From an uncultured Campylobacter sp. (GTDB taxonomy: Bacteria; Campylobacterota; Campylobacteria; Campylobacterales; Campylobacteraceae), in the NCBI RefSeq assembly GCF_938030815.1, contig NZ_CALHII010000252.1, positions 1 through 5,880 on the forward strand: a stretch of 5,880 nt of DNA, read 5' to 3'. A program made the position numbers and the translations under genes. The notes under the pieces were generated by a model, which ran no database searches, was not told the DNA's origin, and worked only from the letters and a program-made list of their open reading frames with translations. The first letter of the stretch is position 1; each line of letters starts with the position of its first letter. Positions 1 to 5,387 of the stretch are shown here, piece after piece.

Positions 1-294
1 CGCGCTCACGCCCGTCTTGGCGTCCTTCGCGTCGATCGTGACGGTAAAGGCGGTCTCGTGGCTCGAAGTGTTTTTATCGACCATCAAATTTAGATCTAGC
101 TGCTGCGCAATCTGCGGGCTAAGCGCCACGCACAGCACTCCGCGGGCGTGCGTGATCGCGAAATTTACCTTCTGTGCGCTGCTAAATGTGCTCGCAAACA
201 CCAAATCGCCCTCGTTCTCGCGATCGACATCATCGACCATAACGAGCATCTTGCCGTTTTTCAGATCCTCGATCGCTTGCTCTACGCTAACCAT
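1..294 (-). CDS. ribB: 3,4-dihydroxy-2-butanone-4-phosphate synthase (RibB or RibBA), N-terminal part
   Basis: The enzyme converts ribulose 5-phosphate to 3,4-dihydroxy-2-butanone 4-phosphate plus formate, supplying the four-carbon unit of riboflavin in the cytoplasm. Only the first 98 residues are in the window and the gene continues past base 1. Visible family signatures are the acidic loop DRENEGD (residues 24-30, where R25, E26 and D30 align with E. coli R37, metal ligand E38 and D42), HARGVLC (49-55), NTSSHETAFTVTIDA (75-89) and TGVSA (94-98). Residue 23 is Val where E. coli has Glu (DDEDRENEGD). Two ATGs stand in tandem at 297 and 294. The Shine-Dalgarno AAGGAG lies 2 bases before the first and 5 before the second, so I chose 294. 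The gene follows the WG-repeat gene closely, suggesting one transcript. Whether a GTP cyclohydrolase II-like domain follows, as in many Campylobacter proteins, cannot be seen. Confidence 0.92.
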   Translation of the reverse strand, partial: MVSVEQAIEDLKNGKMLVMVDDVDRENEGDLVFASTFSSAQKVNFAITHARGVLCVALSPQIAQQLDLNLMVDKNTSSHETAFTVTIDAKDAKTGVSA

Positions 295-300
295 CATCTC

Positions 301-306
301 TCCTTA
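301..306 (-). promoter_or_regulatory. Ribosome binding site of ribB
   Basis: On the minus strand this reads TAAGGAGAG followed by ATGATG. AAGGAG is a strong Shine-Dalgarno. Its distance favours the second ATG (294) over the first (297). It fills most of the short gap after the WG-gene stop codon, so ribB has its own ribosome entry site although it is probably on the upstream transcript. Confidence 0.7.
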
Positions 307-309
307 AAT

Positions 310-1263
310 TTAAGATATTATTGTGCCGTTTTTATTCACGATCGTTTCGCGACCGTCTAGTATGATTTTGACGTAGTCGTCACTTAAAACTTTCACAAGT
401 TCTACTTCGTCGTAGAACGCTGGCTTTAAAATTTCATTTTCCAAATCATCTAGTAATCCCCATTTGCCGTCTTTTTTGACCTTAACATATCCTTTATAAT
501 ATATGACTTGATCATATATATCAAATAGGGTATCTCCTAAAACAAATATATCATCATAAATACAAGATGCAATCTTTTTTCCGGTTTTATCTATTAGACC
601 TAATTTTTCATCTTTTTTGACCCAAACTAAACCTTCGTGAGAGCTTGTAATACCATCATAAATACAAGGAACGACTTCTTTGCCTGTTTTATCTATGAAG
701 CCATATTTATATTTATTACCATATTTTGTGACCCGAGCTAAGCCTCCTTCACCAAAGTTACTGACATTACCACCAGAAAAACAATCAATAATACAAGGAA
801 TAATCTCTTTACCGGTTTCGTCTATAAAACTCCATTTGATACCTTTTCTGACTTTAGCTAAACCTTCATGAAAATACTCAGCATCATCATAAATACAAGG
901 GGTGACTTCTTTACCGGTTTTGTCTATGAAACCATATTTTCCGTCTTTAAAGACTCTGAATAAGGCTTCACGAAAGTCATTTATATTGTCATATGCCCAA
1001 ATACAAGGAGCAATATATTTCTTGAGGAATTCATCCCACAACCTCAATTCACCACCAAATTCAACCTTCCAATCTAAGCCTTCTCTAAGTCGAAAGCTCA
1101 GAGAGCTAGACATATTATAGTAATTGATCGTTTTACCGTTTTTATCTATGCTTTCTCGAACTCGAAAGTTCCAAGGTATATCGCAAATGCAGGAAGCGAT
1201 CTCTTTACCCGTTTTATCTATAATACTCCATTTTCCATCTTTTTTTACTGCAACTAAAATCAT
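310..1263 (-). CDS. WG-repeat protein, AT-rich, probably acquired
   Basis: This 317-residue protein is built almost wholly of degenerate WG (KWG) repeats. The motif is roughly KxGKWGFIDKTGKEV, then a PCIYD segment, then EGLAxV. I count six to seven units, typically 34 to 43 residues apart, the second being the most diverged. Cys is kept in PCIYD or SCIYD in most units. There is no signal peptide, transmembrane helix or enzymatic domain, so it is likely cytoplasmic; its function is unknown. WG repeats are thought to form beta-rich binding scaffolds. The start ATG has GGAGG six bases upstream (1270-1274). It begins 14 bases after the HIT stop codon and ends just before ribB, as a member of the same unit. 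Composition is the oddity: bases 481-720 hold 68 G/C of 240 (28%), while 1381-1620 in the HIT gene hold 145 of 240 (60%). I infer horizontal acquisition. Membership of the WG family is clear. Confidence 0.9.
   Translation of the reverse strand: MILVAVKKDGKWSIIDKTGKEIASCICDIPWNFRVRESIDKNGKTINYYNMSSSLSFRLREGLDWKVEFGGELRLWDEFLKKYIAPCIWAYDNINDFREALFRVFKDGKYGFIDKTGKEVTPCIYDDAEYFHEGLAKVRKGIKWSFIDETGKEIIPCIIDCFSGGNVSNFGEGGLARVTKYGNKYKYGFIDKTGKEVVPCIYDGITSSHEGLVWVKKDEKLGLIDKTGKKIASCIYDDIFVLGDTLFDIYDQVIYYKGYVKVKKDGKWGLLDDLENEILKPAFYDEVELVKVLSDDYVKIILDGRETIVNKNGTIIS
552..1221 (-). repeat. Nucleotide-level repeats within the WG gene
   Basis: The WG units are similar as DNA as well as protein. The 15-mer CATCATAAATACAAG (plus-strand reading, coding for the CIYDD segment) occurs exactly at 552-566, 654-668 and 885-899. 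The DKTGK segment appears on the plus strand as variants of CCGGTTTTATCTAT starting near 581, 683, 812, 914, 1136 and 1208. Several gaps are 102 bases (34 codons). This indicates expansion by duplication of a unit, and a tract that could still change copy number by recombination. Confidence 0.75.
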
Positions 1264-1277
1264 CTCAATCCTCCGTT

Positions 1278-1766
1278 TTAAAATTTAATTTCCGCGTAAG
1301 CCGCTTTTAGCTTCTCAAAAAGCGGGGCGAACGAAACGCCGTTTACGCGGACGTTTGCGATCGTCGTGATAAAATTCGTATCGCGCTGCCACCGAGGCAC
1401 GAGATGATAGTGCACGTGCTCGGCGATACCAGCACCCGCGGCGGCGCCTAGGTTCATGCCGATATTTACGCCGTTTGCGCCCAGCGTGCGCTTTAAAATC
1501 CCCACTCCGGCGCGCACGTAGCGGCTCATCTCCACCCACGCATCGTCGCTAAGACACTCGATATTATCGACATGCTCGTAAGGTATGACCATAAACGCGC
1601 CCGGGCTGTAGGGGTAGAGGTTCATCACCCCGAAGCAGTGCTGCGCGCGGAAAAGCACGCCGTTGCGATCATCGAACGCCGCATCCGCCGCCGCGTCACA
1701 GAAGGGACAGCCGCTTCTTTTTTCGGTAAAATACTCGCTTCGCCAAGGGGCGCAAAGATAATCCAT
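1278..1766 (-). CDS. HIT-family nucleotide hydrolase/transferase, Ap4A-phosphorylase-like
   Basis: This is a 162-residue cytoplasmic member of the histidine triad superfamily. The triad HVHYHLV places His at 117, 119 and 121, the central His being the expected nucleophile. The pattern NLYPYSPGAFMVIPYEHV, NIGMNLG...GAGIAEH and VPRWQRDTNFITTIANVRV closely follows actinobacterial Ap4A phosphorylases. Such enzymes cleave dinucleoside polyphosphates, but the substrate here is inferred. CPFC (residues 20-23) near the N terminus may be half of a structural zinc site. Reading could be extended upstream to a TTG at 1790. I chose the ATG at 1766 because AAAGGA sits just upstream and MDYLxAPWR is how I recall Campylobacter homologues beginning (Cj0499 type). 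In C. jejuni the gene directly follows trpC. Here about 970 bases intervene, and the gene leads its own block with the WG protein and ribB. Confidence 0.92.
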   Translation of the reverse strand: MDYLCAPWRSEYFTEKRSGCPFCDAAADAAFDDRNGVLFRAQHCFGVMNLYPYSPGAFMVIPYEHVDNIECLSDDAWVEMSRYVRAGVGILKRTLGANGVNIGMNLGAAAGAGIAEHVHYHLVPRWQRDTNFITTIANVRVNGVSFAPLFEKLKAAYAEIKF

Positions 1767-1781
1767 CTCTTTTCCTTTCTG

Positions 1782-1865
1782 AAATTCCAAAATTCTATGG
1801 AATTTTAAAATTTGCGTTTCGCAAAATTCTATGAAATTTGGAATTTAAAACTTCTAAATTTCATA
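1782..1865 (-). promoter_or_regulatory. AT-rich promoter/leader of the HIT-WG-ribB block
   Basis: This stretch lies immediately upstream of the HIT ribosome binding site. The 12-mer CAAAATTCTATG occurs at 1788-1799 and 1822-1833. On the minus strand each copy contains TAGAAT, one mismatch from the -10 consensus TATAAT (1793-1798 and 1827-1832), in T-rich surroundings typical of epsilonproteobacterial sigma-70 promoters. Three inverted repeats are present: AAATTCCA/TGGAATTT at 1782-1789 and 1798-1805; TTTGCG/CGCAAA at 1811-1816 and 1820-1825; and TATGAAATTT/AAATTTCATA at 1830-1839 and 1856-1865. I saw no obvious -35 box. That this is the main promoter is inference from position and composition. 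Confidence 0.4.
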
Positions 1866-1879
1866 AAATTTTAAATTTA

Positions 1880-1907
1880 CGCGTCTTGCGCTTGCTCGCA
1901 CGACGCG
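1880..1907 (-). terminator. Candidate hairpin at the end of the GC-rich gap
   Basis: Arms CGCGTC (1880-1885) and GACGCG (1902-1907) pair perfectly. After one mismatch, TGCG (1887-1890) pairs with CGCA (1897-1900) around a 6-base loop. On the minus strand the stem is followed by TAAATTTAAAATTTT, which is A/T-rich but not a clean U run. It could stop transcripts arriving from trpC before the HIT promoter, but as an intrinsic terminator it is weak. Confidence 0.3.
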
Positions 1908-2064
1908 GAGCTATGCACGTGACGGGACGGGACGCGCTTTGCAATCCTATAGACTGCGCGAGGCGCCTCCTCTGCGCGATATACGCTTTGCAGATCGAAG
2001 CCCGCGGCAGGCGTTAGTGCGCATTTGGCAAACACTCATCGCGCGGCAAACATAGCGCCTAATC

Positions 2065-2142
2065 CGCTCCGCAGCCGTTCGCGCGGCGTGCGATAACAAG
2101 CTCGCGATGCCAAAGTGCACGTACGCTTACGCGGCATGCGAT
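2065..2142 (+). repeat. Imperfect direct repeat, copy 1
   Basis: Bases 2065-2115 align without gaps to 2502-2552 with 41 of 51 identical. A second matching block, CTTACGCGGCATGCGAT at 2126-2142, matches 2566-2582 at 16 of 17 positions after a 3-base net length difference. Nine of the ten differences in the first block are transitions, as expected for an old duplicate decaying without selection. A possible third, weaker relative lies at 2165-2192 (19 of 28 matches to copy 2). Confidence 0.6.
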
Positions 2143-2171
2143 TTAAATTTACGCGGTCATTTACGCGGCGC

Positions 2172-2180
2172 ATTATAACA
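2172..2180 (-). promoter_or_regulatory. Candidate extended -10 promoter element
   Basis: On the minus strand this reads TGTTATAAT, a perfect extended -10 (TGnTATAAT) preceded by GTTT. No good -35 hexamer is visible, which is common in epsilonproteobacteria. A transcript from here would run toward the HIT gene with a leader of about 400 bases, or make a short RNA ending at the hairpin near 1880-1907. Neither can be tested from sequence. Confidence 0.3.
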
Positions 2181-2355
2181 AAACTTTGACGCACTCACAG
2201 GCACGGTACGCGGTGCCAAACCTGCGCTGCAATCACCATCGCAACACGCGGTAAAATTTAACGCGGCGCGGTCGCGGCACAGCTGTAATACAGCCGAAGT
2301 TTAATCGCGGCGTATCGCAGACGAGGCGGCTTAGATCGCGAGCTACGATTAAATT

Positions 2356-2397
2356 TACGGCGCCGTATATAATCGCCGAGACTAGGCTTACGTAAGC
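2356..2397. promoter_or_regulatory. Two perfect 12-bp palindromes beside a TATAAT box
   Basis: TACGGCGCCGTA (2356-2367) and GCTTACGTAAGC (2386-2397) are perfect 12-bp palindromes whose starts are exactly 30 bases apart. TATAAT on the plus strand (2368-2373) directly abuts the first. This could be an operator around a plus-strand promoter, or two hairpin seeds. No regulator gene is nearby and no downstream plus-strand gene exists, so the assignment is tentative. Confidence 0.2.
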
Positions 2398-2501
2398 GTA
2401 CGACATGCGGGGCATTGCGGCAAATGTGCAATCCTAAGCAGTCAAATTCCGCAAGCGCAAACCCGCCTGTGCGAAGCTATGCGAAGCGTAAATTTAAACC
2501 T

Positions 2502-2582
2502 CGCTACGCAGCCGCTCGCGCAGCGCGTGATAATAAACTCACGACGCTAAAGCACAGCGCGGATACTTACGCGGCGTGCGAT
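2502..2582 (+). repeat. Imperfect direct repeat, copy 2
   Basis: This is the partner of the repeat at 2065-2142. The best block is 2502-2552 (80% identity, gap-free) and the second block is 2566-2582 (16 of 17). The two copies are in the same orientation, about 437 to 440 bases apart, and encode no shared open frame that I can recognise. Confidence 0.6.
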
Positions 2583-2739
2583 ATTTGATCGCGTCGCAAC
2601 CGCCAAATTTAAAGAGCTATTAAATTTTAAAGTCCGTCGAATTCTACGAATTTTAAAATTTACCGCCTTAAAATTTCACTCCCTTCGCTAAATTTAACTT
2701 CTCGTTCCGATCTGATCTTGCACGACCAAACGAGCGGGT

Positions 2740-3540
2740 TTAAATTTCGCCGCCCGCGCCGAGCTTTATCTCGCGCAGTGCCGCACCTACGTCATTTTGG
2801 CGCATAAAATGCTCGCCGATCAAAAACGCATCGACGCCCGCCTCGTGCAAGCTTTTAAGCTGTTCGTGAGAGTGCAGACCGCTTTCGGCTACGATGATCT
2901 TGCCGTTTGGAATTAGCGGGATCAGCCGCTCGCTCAGGCTCGTATCGACCTCGAAAGTCTCTAAATTTCGATGGTTGATGCCGATAATATCGGCGCCTGC
3001 AAAGATCGCCTTTTTCAAATCGTCCTTATCGTGGATCTCGCACAGCGCCCGAAGCCCAAGCCTGCGGGCAAGCTCAAGCAGTTCTCTTAGCTCCTTGCGC
3101 TCAAGCGCTTTGGCGATCAGCAGGATAAAATCAGCGCCGTAAACCAGCGCCTCGAGGATCTGATAGCGATCGACGATGAAATCCTTGCGCAAAATGGGCG
3201 TATGCGTGTAGCGGCGGATCTGCGGGATGAACTCCAAATCGCCTCTGAAATAATGCGGCTCGGTAAGCACCGAAAAAGCGCTGGCACCTGCATTTTCGTA
3301 CTCCACCGCAAGGCTTAGCGGCTCAAAATCCTCTCGGATGATCCCCTTGCTCGGGCTTGCCTTTTTAATCTCGGCGATGATGCGAAGCGGATCCTTCTCG
3401 TCGCTTCTAAGTGCGCTTATGACGCCCCTCGGCTCGTAGGGATTAGCGCTTAGCGAGCGGCCGAGCAGATCCTCGGGCAGCCTTTCTTTGCGAAGCGCGA
3501 GATCCTCGCGAGTACGTTTTAAAATTTCATCCAAAATCAT
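2740..3540 (-). CDS. trpC: Indole-3-glycerol phosphate synthase
   Basis: TrpC closes the ring of carboxyphenylamino-deoxyribulose phosphate to give indole-3-glycerol phosphate, the fourth step from chorismate to tryptophan, in the cytoplasm. At 266 residues it is a complete single-domain (beta/alpha)8 enzyme with no TrpF fusion. The catalytic set known from Sulfolobus is all present: E57 and K59 in AEIKKASPSKG, K119 in LRKDF, E168 in CEIH, N192 in HRN, and E219-S220 in VAESGL. Phosphate-binding FLIGE follows at 239-243. The ATG lies 2 bases after the TPR-gene stop codon (TAG CG ATG). No strong Shine-Dalgarno is visible, so initiation probably depends on ribosomes finishing the TPR gene. No other trp gene is in the window. 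As I recall, C. jejuni also keeps trpC (Cj0498) apart from its main trp cluster and beside this TPR gene, so the arrangement is ancestral. Confidence 0.98.
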   Translation of the reverse strand: MILDEILKRTREDLALRKERLPEDLLGRSLSANPYEPRGVISALRSDEKDPLRIIAEIKKASPSKGIIREDFEPLSLAVEYENAGASAFSVLTEPHYFRGDLEFIPQIRRYTHTPILRKDFIVDRYQILEALVYGADFILLIAKALERKELRELLELARRLGLRALCEIHDKDDLKKAIFAGADIIGINHRNLETFEVDTSLSERLIPLIPNGKIIVAESGLHSHEQLKSLHEAGVDAFLIGEHFMRQNDVGAALREIKLGAGGEI

Positions 3541-3542
3541 CG

Positions 3543-3965
3543 CTACTGCTTTGGTGTCTGGATTTTAGAGCCGGTGGGCTCTTTCGACGTAGAATTTTGC
3601 TCTGGCATAAAATCCTGCCTCGATACGGAATTTTGTCTTAACGAGGCAGAATTCTGCGTGGCGGAATTTATGGGCGTCGCAAAATTTTCAGATGCCGCAG
3701 AATTTGGTGTCTGGTTTTGAATCGCGGAATTTGCAGACCCGGCAGAATTTTGCGAAGCGGAGTCTTTTGGCGTTAAATCACTCGTTGCAGCGGAGCTCGG
3801 ACGTGCGGAATCTAACACAGAGCTTTCGGGCGCCGTAGATTTTATGGAATCAGGCGCAGGGGTTTTTGTTGCCGGACTTTGCGGCGCCTGATCTTTCGGC
3901 GCGGAGCCTTTTATCGTAGTGGGGTTTTGCGATATAGAATTCTGCGGCGCTACGCCTGTGCCAGC
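3543..3965 (-). repeat. Low-complexity NSA/QNS-coding tail of the TPR gene
   Basis: About 140 codons carry a degenerate repeat seen on the plus strand as (G/A)GAATT(T/C)TG, near 3591, 3627, 3648 and 3934, among other places. It encodes QNSA, PNSA, INSA, QNSV and QNST at about eight points. The units vary in spacing and sequence, so this is not a clean tandem array. The segment has almost no hydrophobic residues and should be disordered. Confidence 0.6.
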
Positions 3966-5387
3966 GGCGCACGCATCGATCGCCTCTAAATGCTCTTTGC
4001 CTTCGGGGGAATTAAAAAATTCTGCGTCTTTGATCTTAGCCATTTCATTTTTAGCCTTGTCGCACTCGCCAAGCTTGTAGTATCCCCAAGCAAGCGAGTC
4101 CAGATAATACGGCGAGTCGGGGTCTTTTTGCAGGGCGCGGCGGACGAGCTCGATGCCCTTGCGAACGTCCAAATCGTGATCTATTAGGATGTAGCCGTAG
4201 TAGTTTAGGTGCACGGGGTCTTTAAGCTGCGGCGCGATATTTTCAAATTTTGCCACTACGCTAGACAGGGTTTTAGCGTCCACGTTTTTGCCCGCACTTT
4301 CATATTCGTAGATCGCCTCGATCGCCAAAAAGTCGTAATTTTTAGTCTTCATAAACTCATCGCGTGCCATTTTAATCGCGGTTTTATAGTCTTTTTTATG
4401 CGCGTAGGCATCAATTAGAAGCTCGCGCTTGTAATCGTATTTCTTTAAAAGCTCTATTATTTTATCAAAGTCGTTTGAGTAGTAATAAATCGCTATCATA
4501 TCGTCTAAGAATTTATTATCCCCCTTGGCTTCATACAGCGCTTCATCGATCTTAGCGACATCCAAATAGCGTTTATTCGCGCGATACACATCAGCTAGCA
4601 GCTCGCACGCCATACCCTGGGCGCAGCCGTAGATGCGCCTGTGCGTCTCTATAATGCGGATCGCTCCGTCCGAATCATCGAGTTTATTTAGCAGCACGTC
4701 GCATAATCTGATGAGATTTTCGTCAGTTTTGTCTAGCTCATAGGCTTTTTCAAAGTAGGTTTTGGCTAAAGTAAAATTCTCCATCGCATAATATGTCGCC
4801 GCTAAGATCGCGTAACTACGCGAAACGGGATCTACGGTGACTAGCTTAAGAGCAGCAGTATTGGCATTTAGATTATCTTTAATGCCTAAGTAGTAGCCGA
4901 TCTTTACTCGCAGATACTCAGAGTCTGAGCTTAGGCTCTTTTCGCCGAGCTTTAAATAGCGCGCCGTATTTTTACGATCTTTGATCGCAAAAGCAGTCTT
5001 TAGCGCTTCTAGCAGATAAACGGACGAGCCCGTTTTATTGTATGCCTTTTCGTATAAAAACATCGATGCGACAGGATCTTTATGCAGTAGCTCCAAAGCT
5101 GTAAGCAAATCAAAATTTAACTCGGCGTCTTCTTGCGCTCGCATCGCGTGGTTTAGCTTTTCTTTGGTTATACTTTTAGCGCTTACGCCGCGATTTATCA
5201 AGCTCTTTTTAATTGCTTCTTTTGCACCGTTTTTTGTGCCAATGCTGGAATTCTTATCAGACGCCTTTTTATCCGTAACGGACTGCTTCGCCGCTGCAGC
5301 ATTCGTCCCACTCTCCGCACTTAGATACTGCGGCGCTAAAATCATCGCCGCGATTAAAATTCCGCTTAAAACCTTACCCCGATACAT
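3543..5387 (-). CDS. Exported TPR-repeat protein with a Ser/Ala/Asn/Gln-rich C-terminal tail
   Basis: This is a 614-residue protein of unknown exact function. Residues 1-24 look like a Sec signal peptide: MYRGK, a hydrophobic core, then YLSA before ESG as a probable signal peptidase I site. I see no lipobox Cys, unlike the C. jejuni counterpart (Cj0497), which I recall being called a lipoprotein. Residues 30-60 are Lys/Ala/Ser-rich. Residues 85 to about 450 are helical with tetratricopeptide units, clearest at 191-220 (SYAILAATYYAMENFTLAKT onward) and 395-450 (YGYILIDHDLDVRKGIELVRRALQ, then PDSPYYLDSLAWGYYKLG). A periplasmic scaffold is the likely role. From about residue 475 to the end is a low-complexity tail rich in S, A, T, P, N and Q. 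The ATG has GGAGGA just upstream and overlaps the end of the ykgJ-like gene by 22 bases; trpC follows 2 bases later. Confidence 0.93.
   Translation of the reverse strand: MYRGKVLSGILIAAMILAPQYLSAESGTNAAAAKQSVTDKKASDKNSSIGTKNGAKEAIKKSLINRGVSAKSITKEKLNHAMRAQEDAELNFDLLTALELLHKDPVASMFLYEKAYNKTGSSVYLLEALKTAFAIKDRKNTARYLKLGEKSLSSDSEYLRVKIGYYLGIKDNLNANTAALKLVTVDPVSRSYAILAATYYAMENFTLAKTYFEKAYELDKTDENLIRLCDVLLNKLDDSDGAIRIIETHRRIYGCAQGMACELLADVYRANKRYLDVAKIDEALYEAKGDNKFLDDMIAIYYYSNDFDKIIELLKKYDYKRELLIDAYAHKKDYKTAIKMARDEFMKTKNYDFLAIEAIYEYESAGKNVDAKTLSSVVAKFENIAPQLKDPVHLNYYGYILIDHDLDVRKGIELVRRALQKDPDSPYYLDSLAWGYYKLGECDKAKNEMAKIKDAEFFNSPEGKEHLEAIDACAAGTGVAPQNSISQNPTTIKGSAPKDQAPQSPATKTPAPDSIKSTAPESSVLDSARPSSAATSDLTPKDSASQNSAGSANSAIQNQTPNSAASENFATPINSATQNSASLRQNSVSRQDFMPEQNSTSKEPTGSKIQTPKQ

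Larger units (their letters stand above)
1791..2739. other. GC-rich intergenic region with no supported gene
   Basis: No reading frame here shows a recognisable protein or a start with a convincing ribosome binding site. I saw no tRNA and no known structured RNA. Bases 2041-2340 hold 171 G/C of 300 (57%), which is high for a Campylobacter spacer; both ends are AT-rich. The interior carries an imperfect duplication (about 2065-2142 and 2502-2582), a shared 10-mer TGCAATCCTA at 1940-1949 and 2427-2436, repeated ACGCGG, and several palindromes. It may be a decayed gene or mobile segment, or an array of non-coding repeats. The sequence alone does not decide. Confidence 0.6.

Noticed and set aside
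1767..1790. Upstream extension of the HIT protein by eight residues from a TTG codon
   Set aside because: The extension runs through the Shine-Dalgarno of the ATG at 1766 and lacks a ribosome binding site of its own. The family normally begins at MDYL.
1921..1935. Short GACGG tandem repeat
   Set aside because: Two units and a partial third are too few to be a meaningful microsatellite.
2233..2415. 60-codon minus-strand frame with an ATG and a hydrophobic first half
   Set aside because: There is no Shine-Dalgarno at a usable distance and no recognisable family. The second half is Arg/Pro-rich, as GC-rich non-coding DNA often reads, and it spans the palindromes in the repeat-bearing gap.
2648..2677. 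AT-rich inverted repeat GAATTTTAA/TTAAAATTTC downstream of trpC
   Set aside because: Nearly all A-T pairs with a bulge. AAATTTTAAA-like strings are common in this genome's spacers, so chance pairing is likely.
2701..2734. CTCGTT/AACGAG inverted repeat after trpC as a terminator
   Set aside because: Only 6 bp with a 22-base loop and no U run on the minus strand, so it is too weak to call.
1791..2739. Possible CRISPR array or tRNA in the gap
   Set aside because: The repeats are imperfect, irregularly spaced and few. No cloverleaf or TTCGA-type arm is seen.
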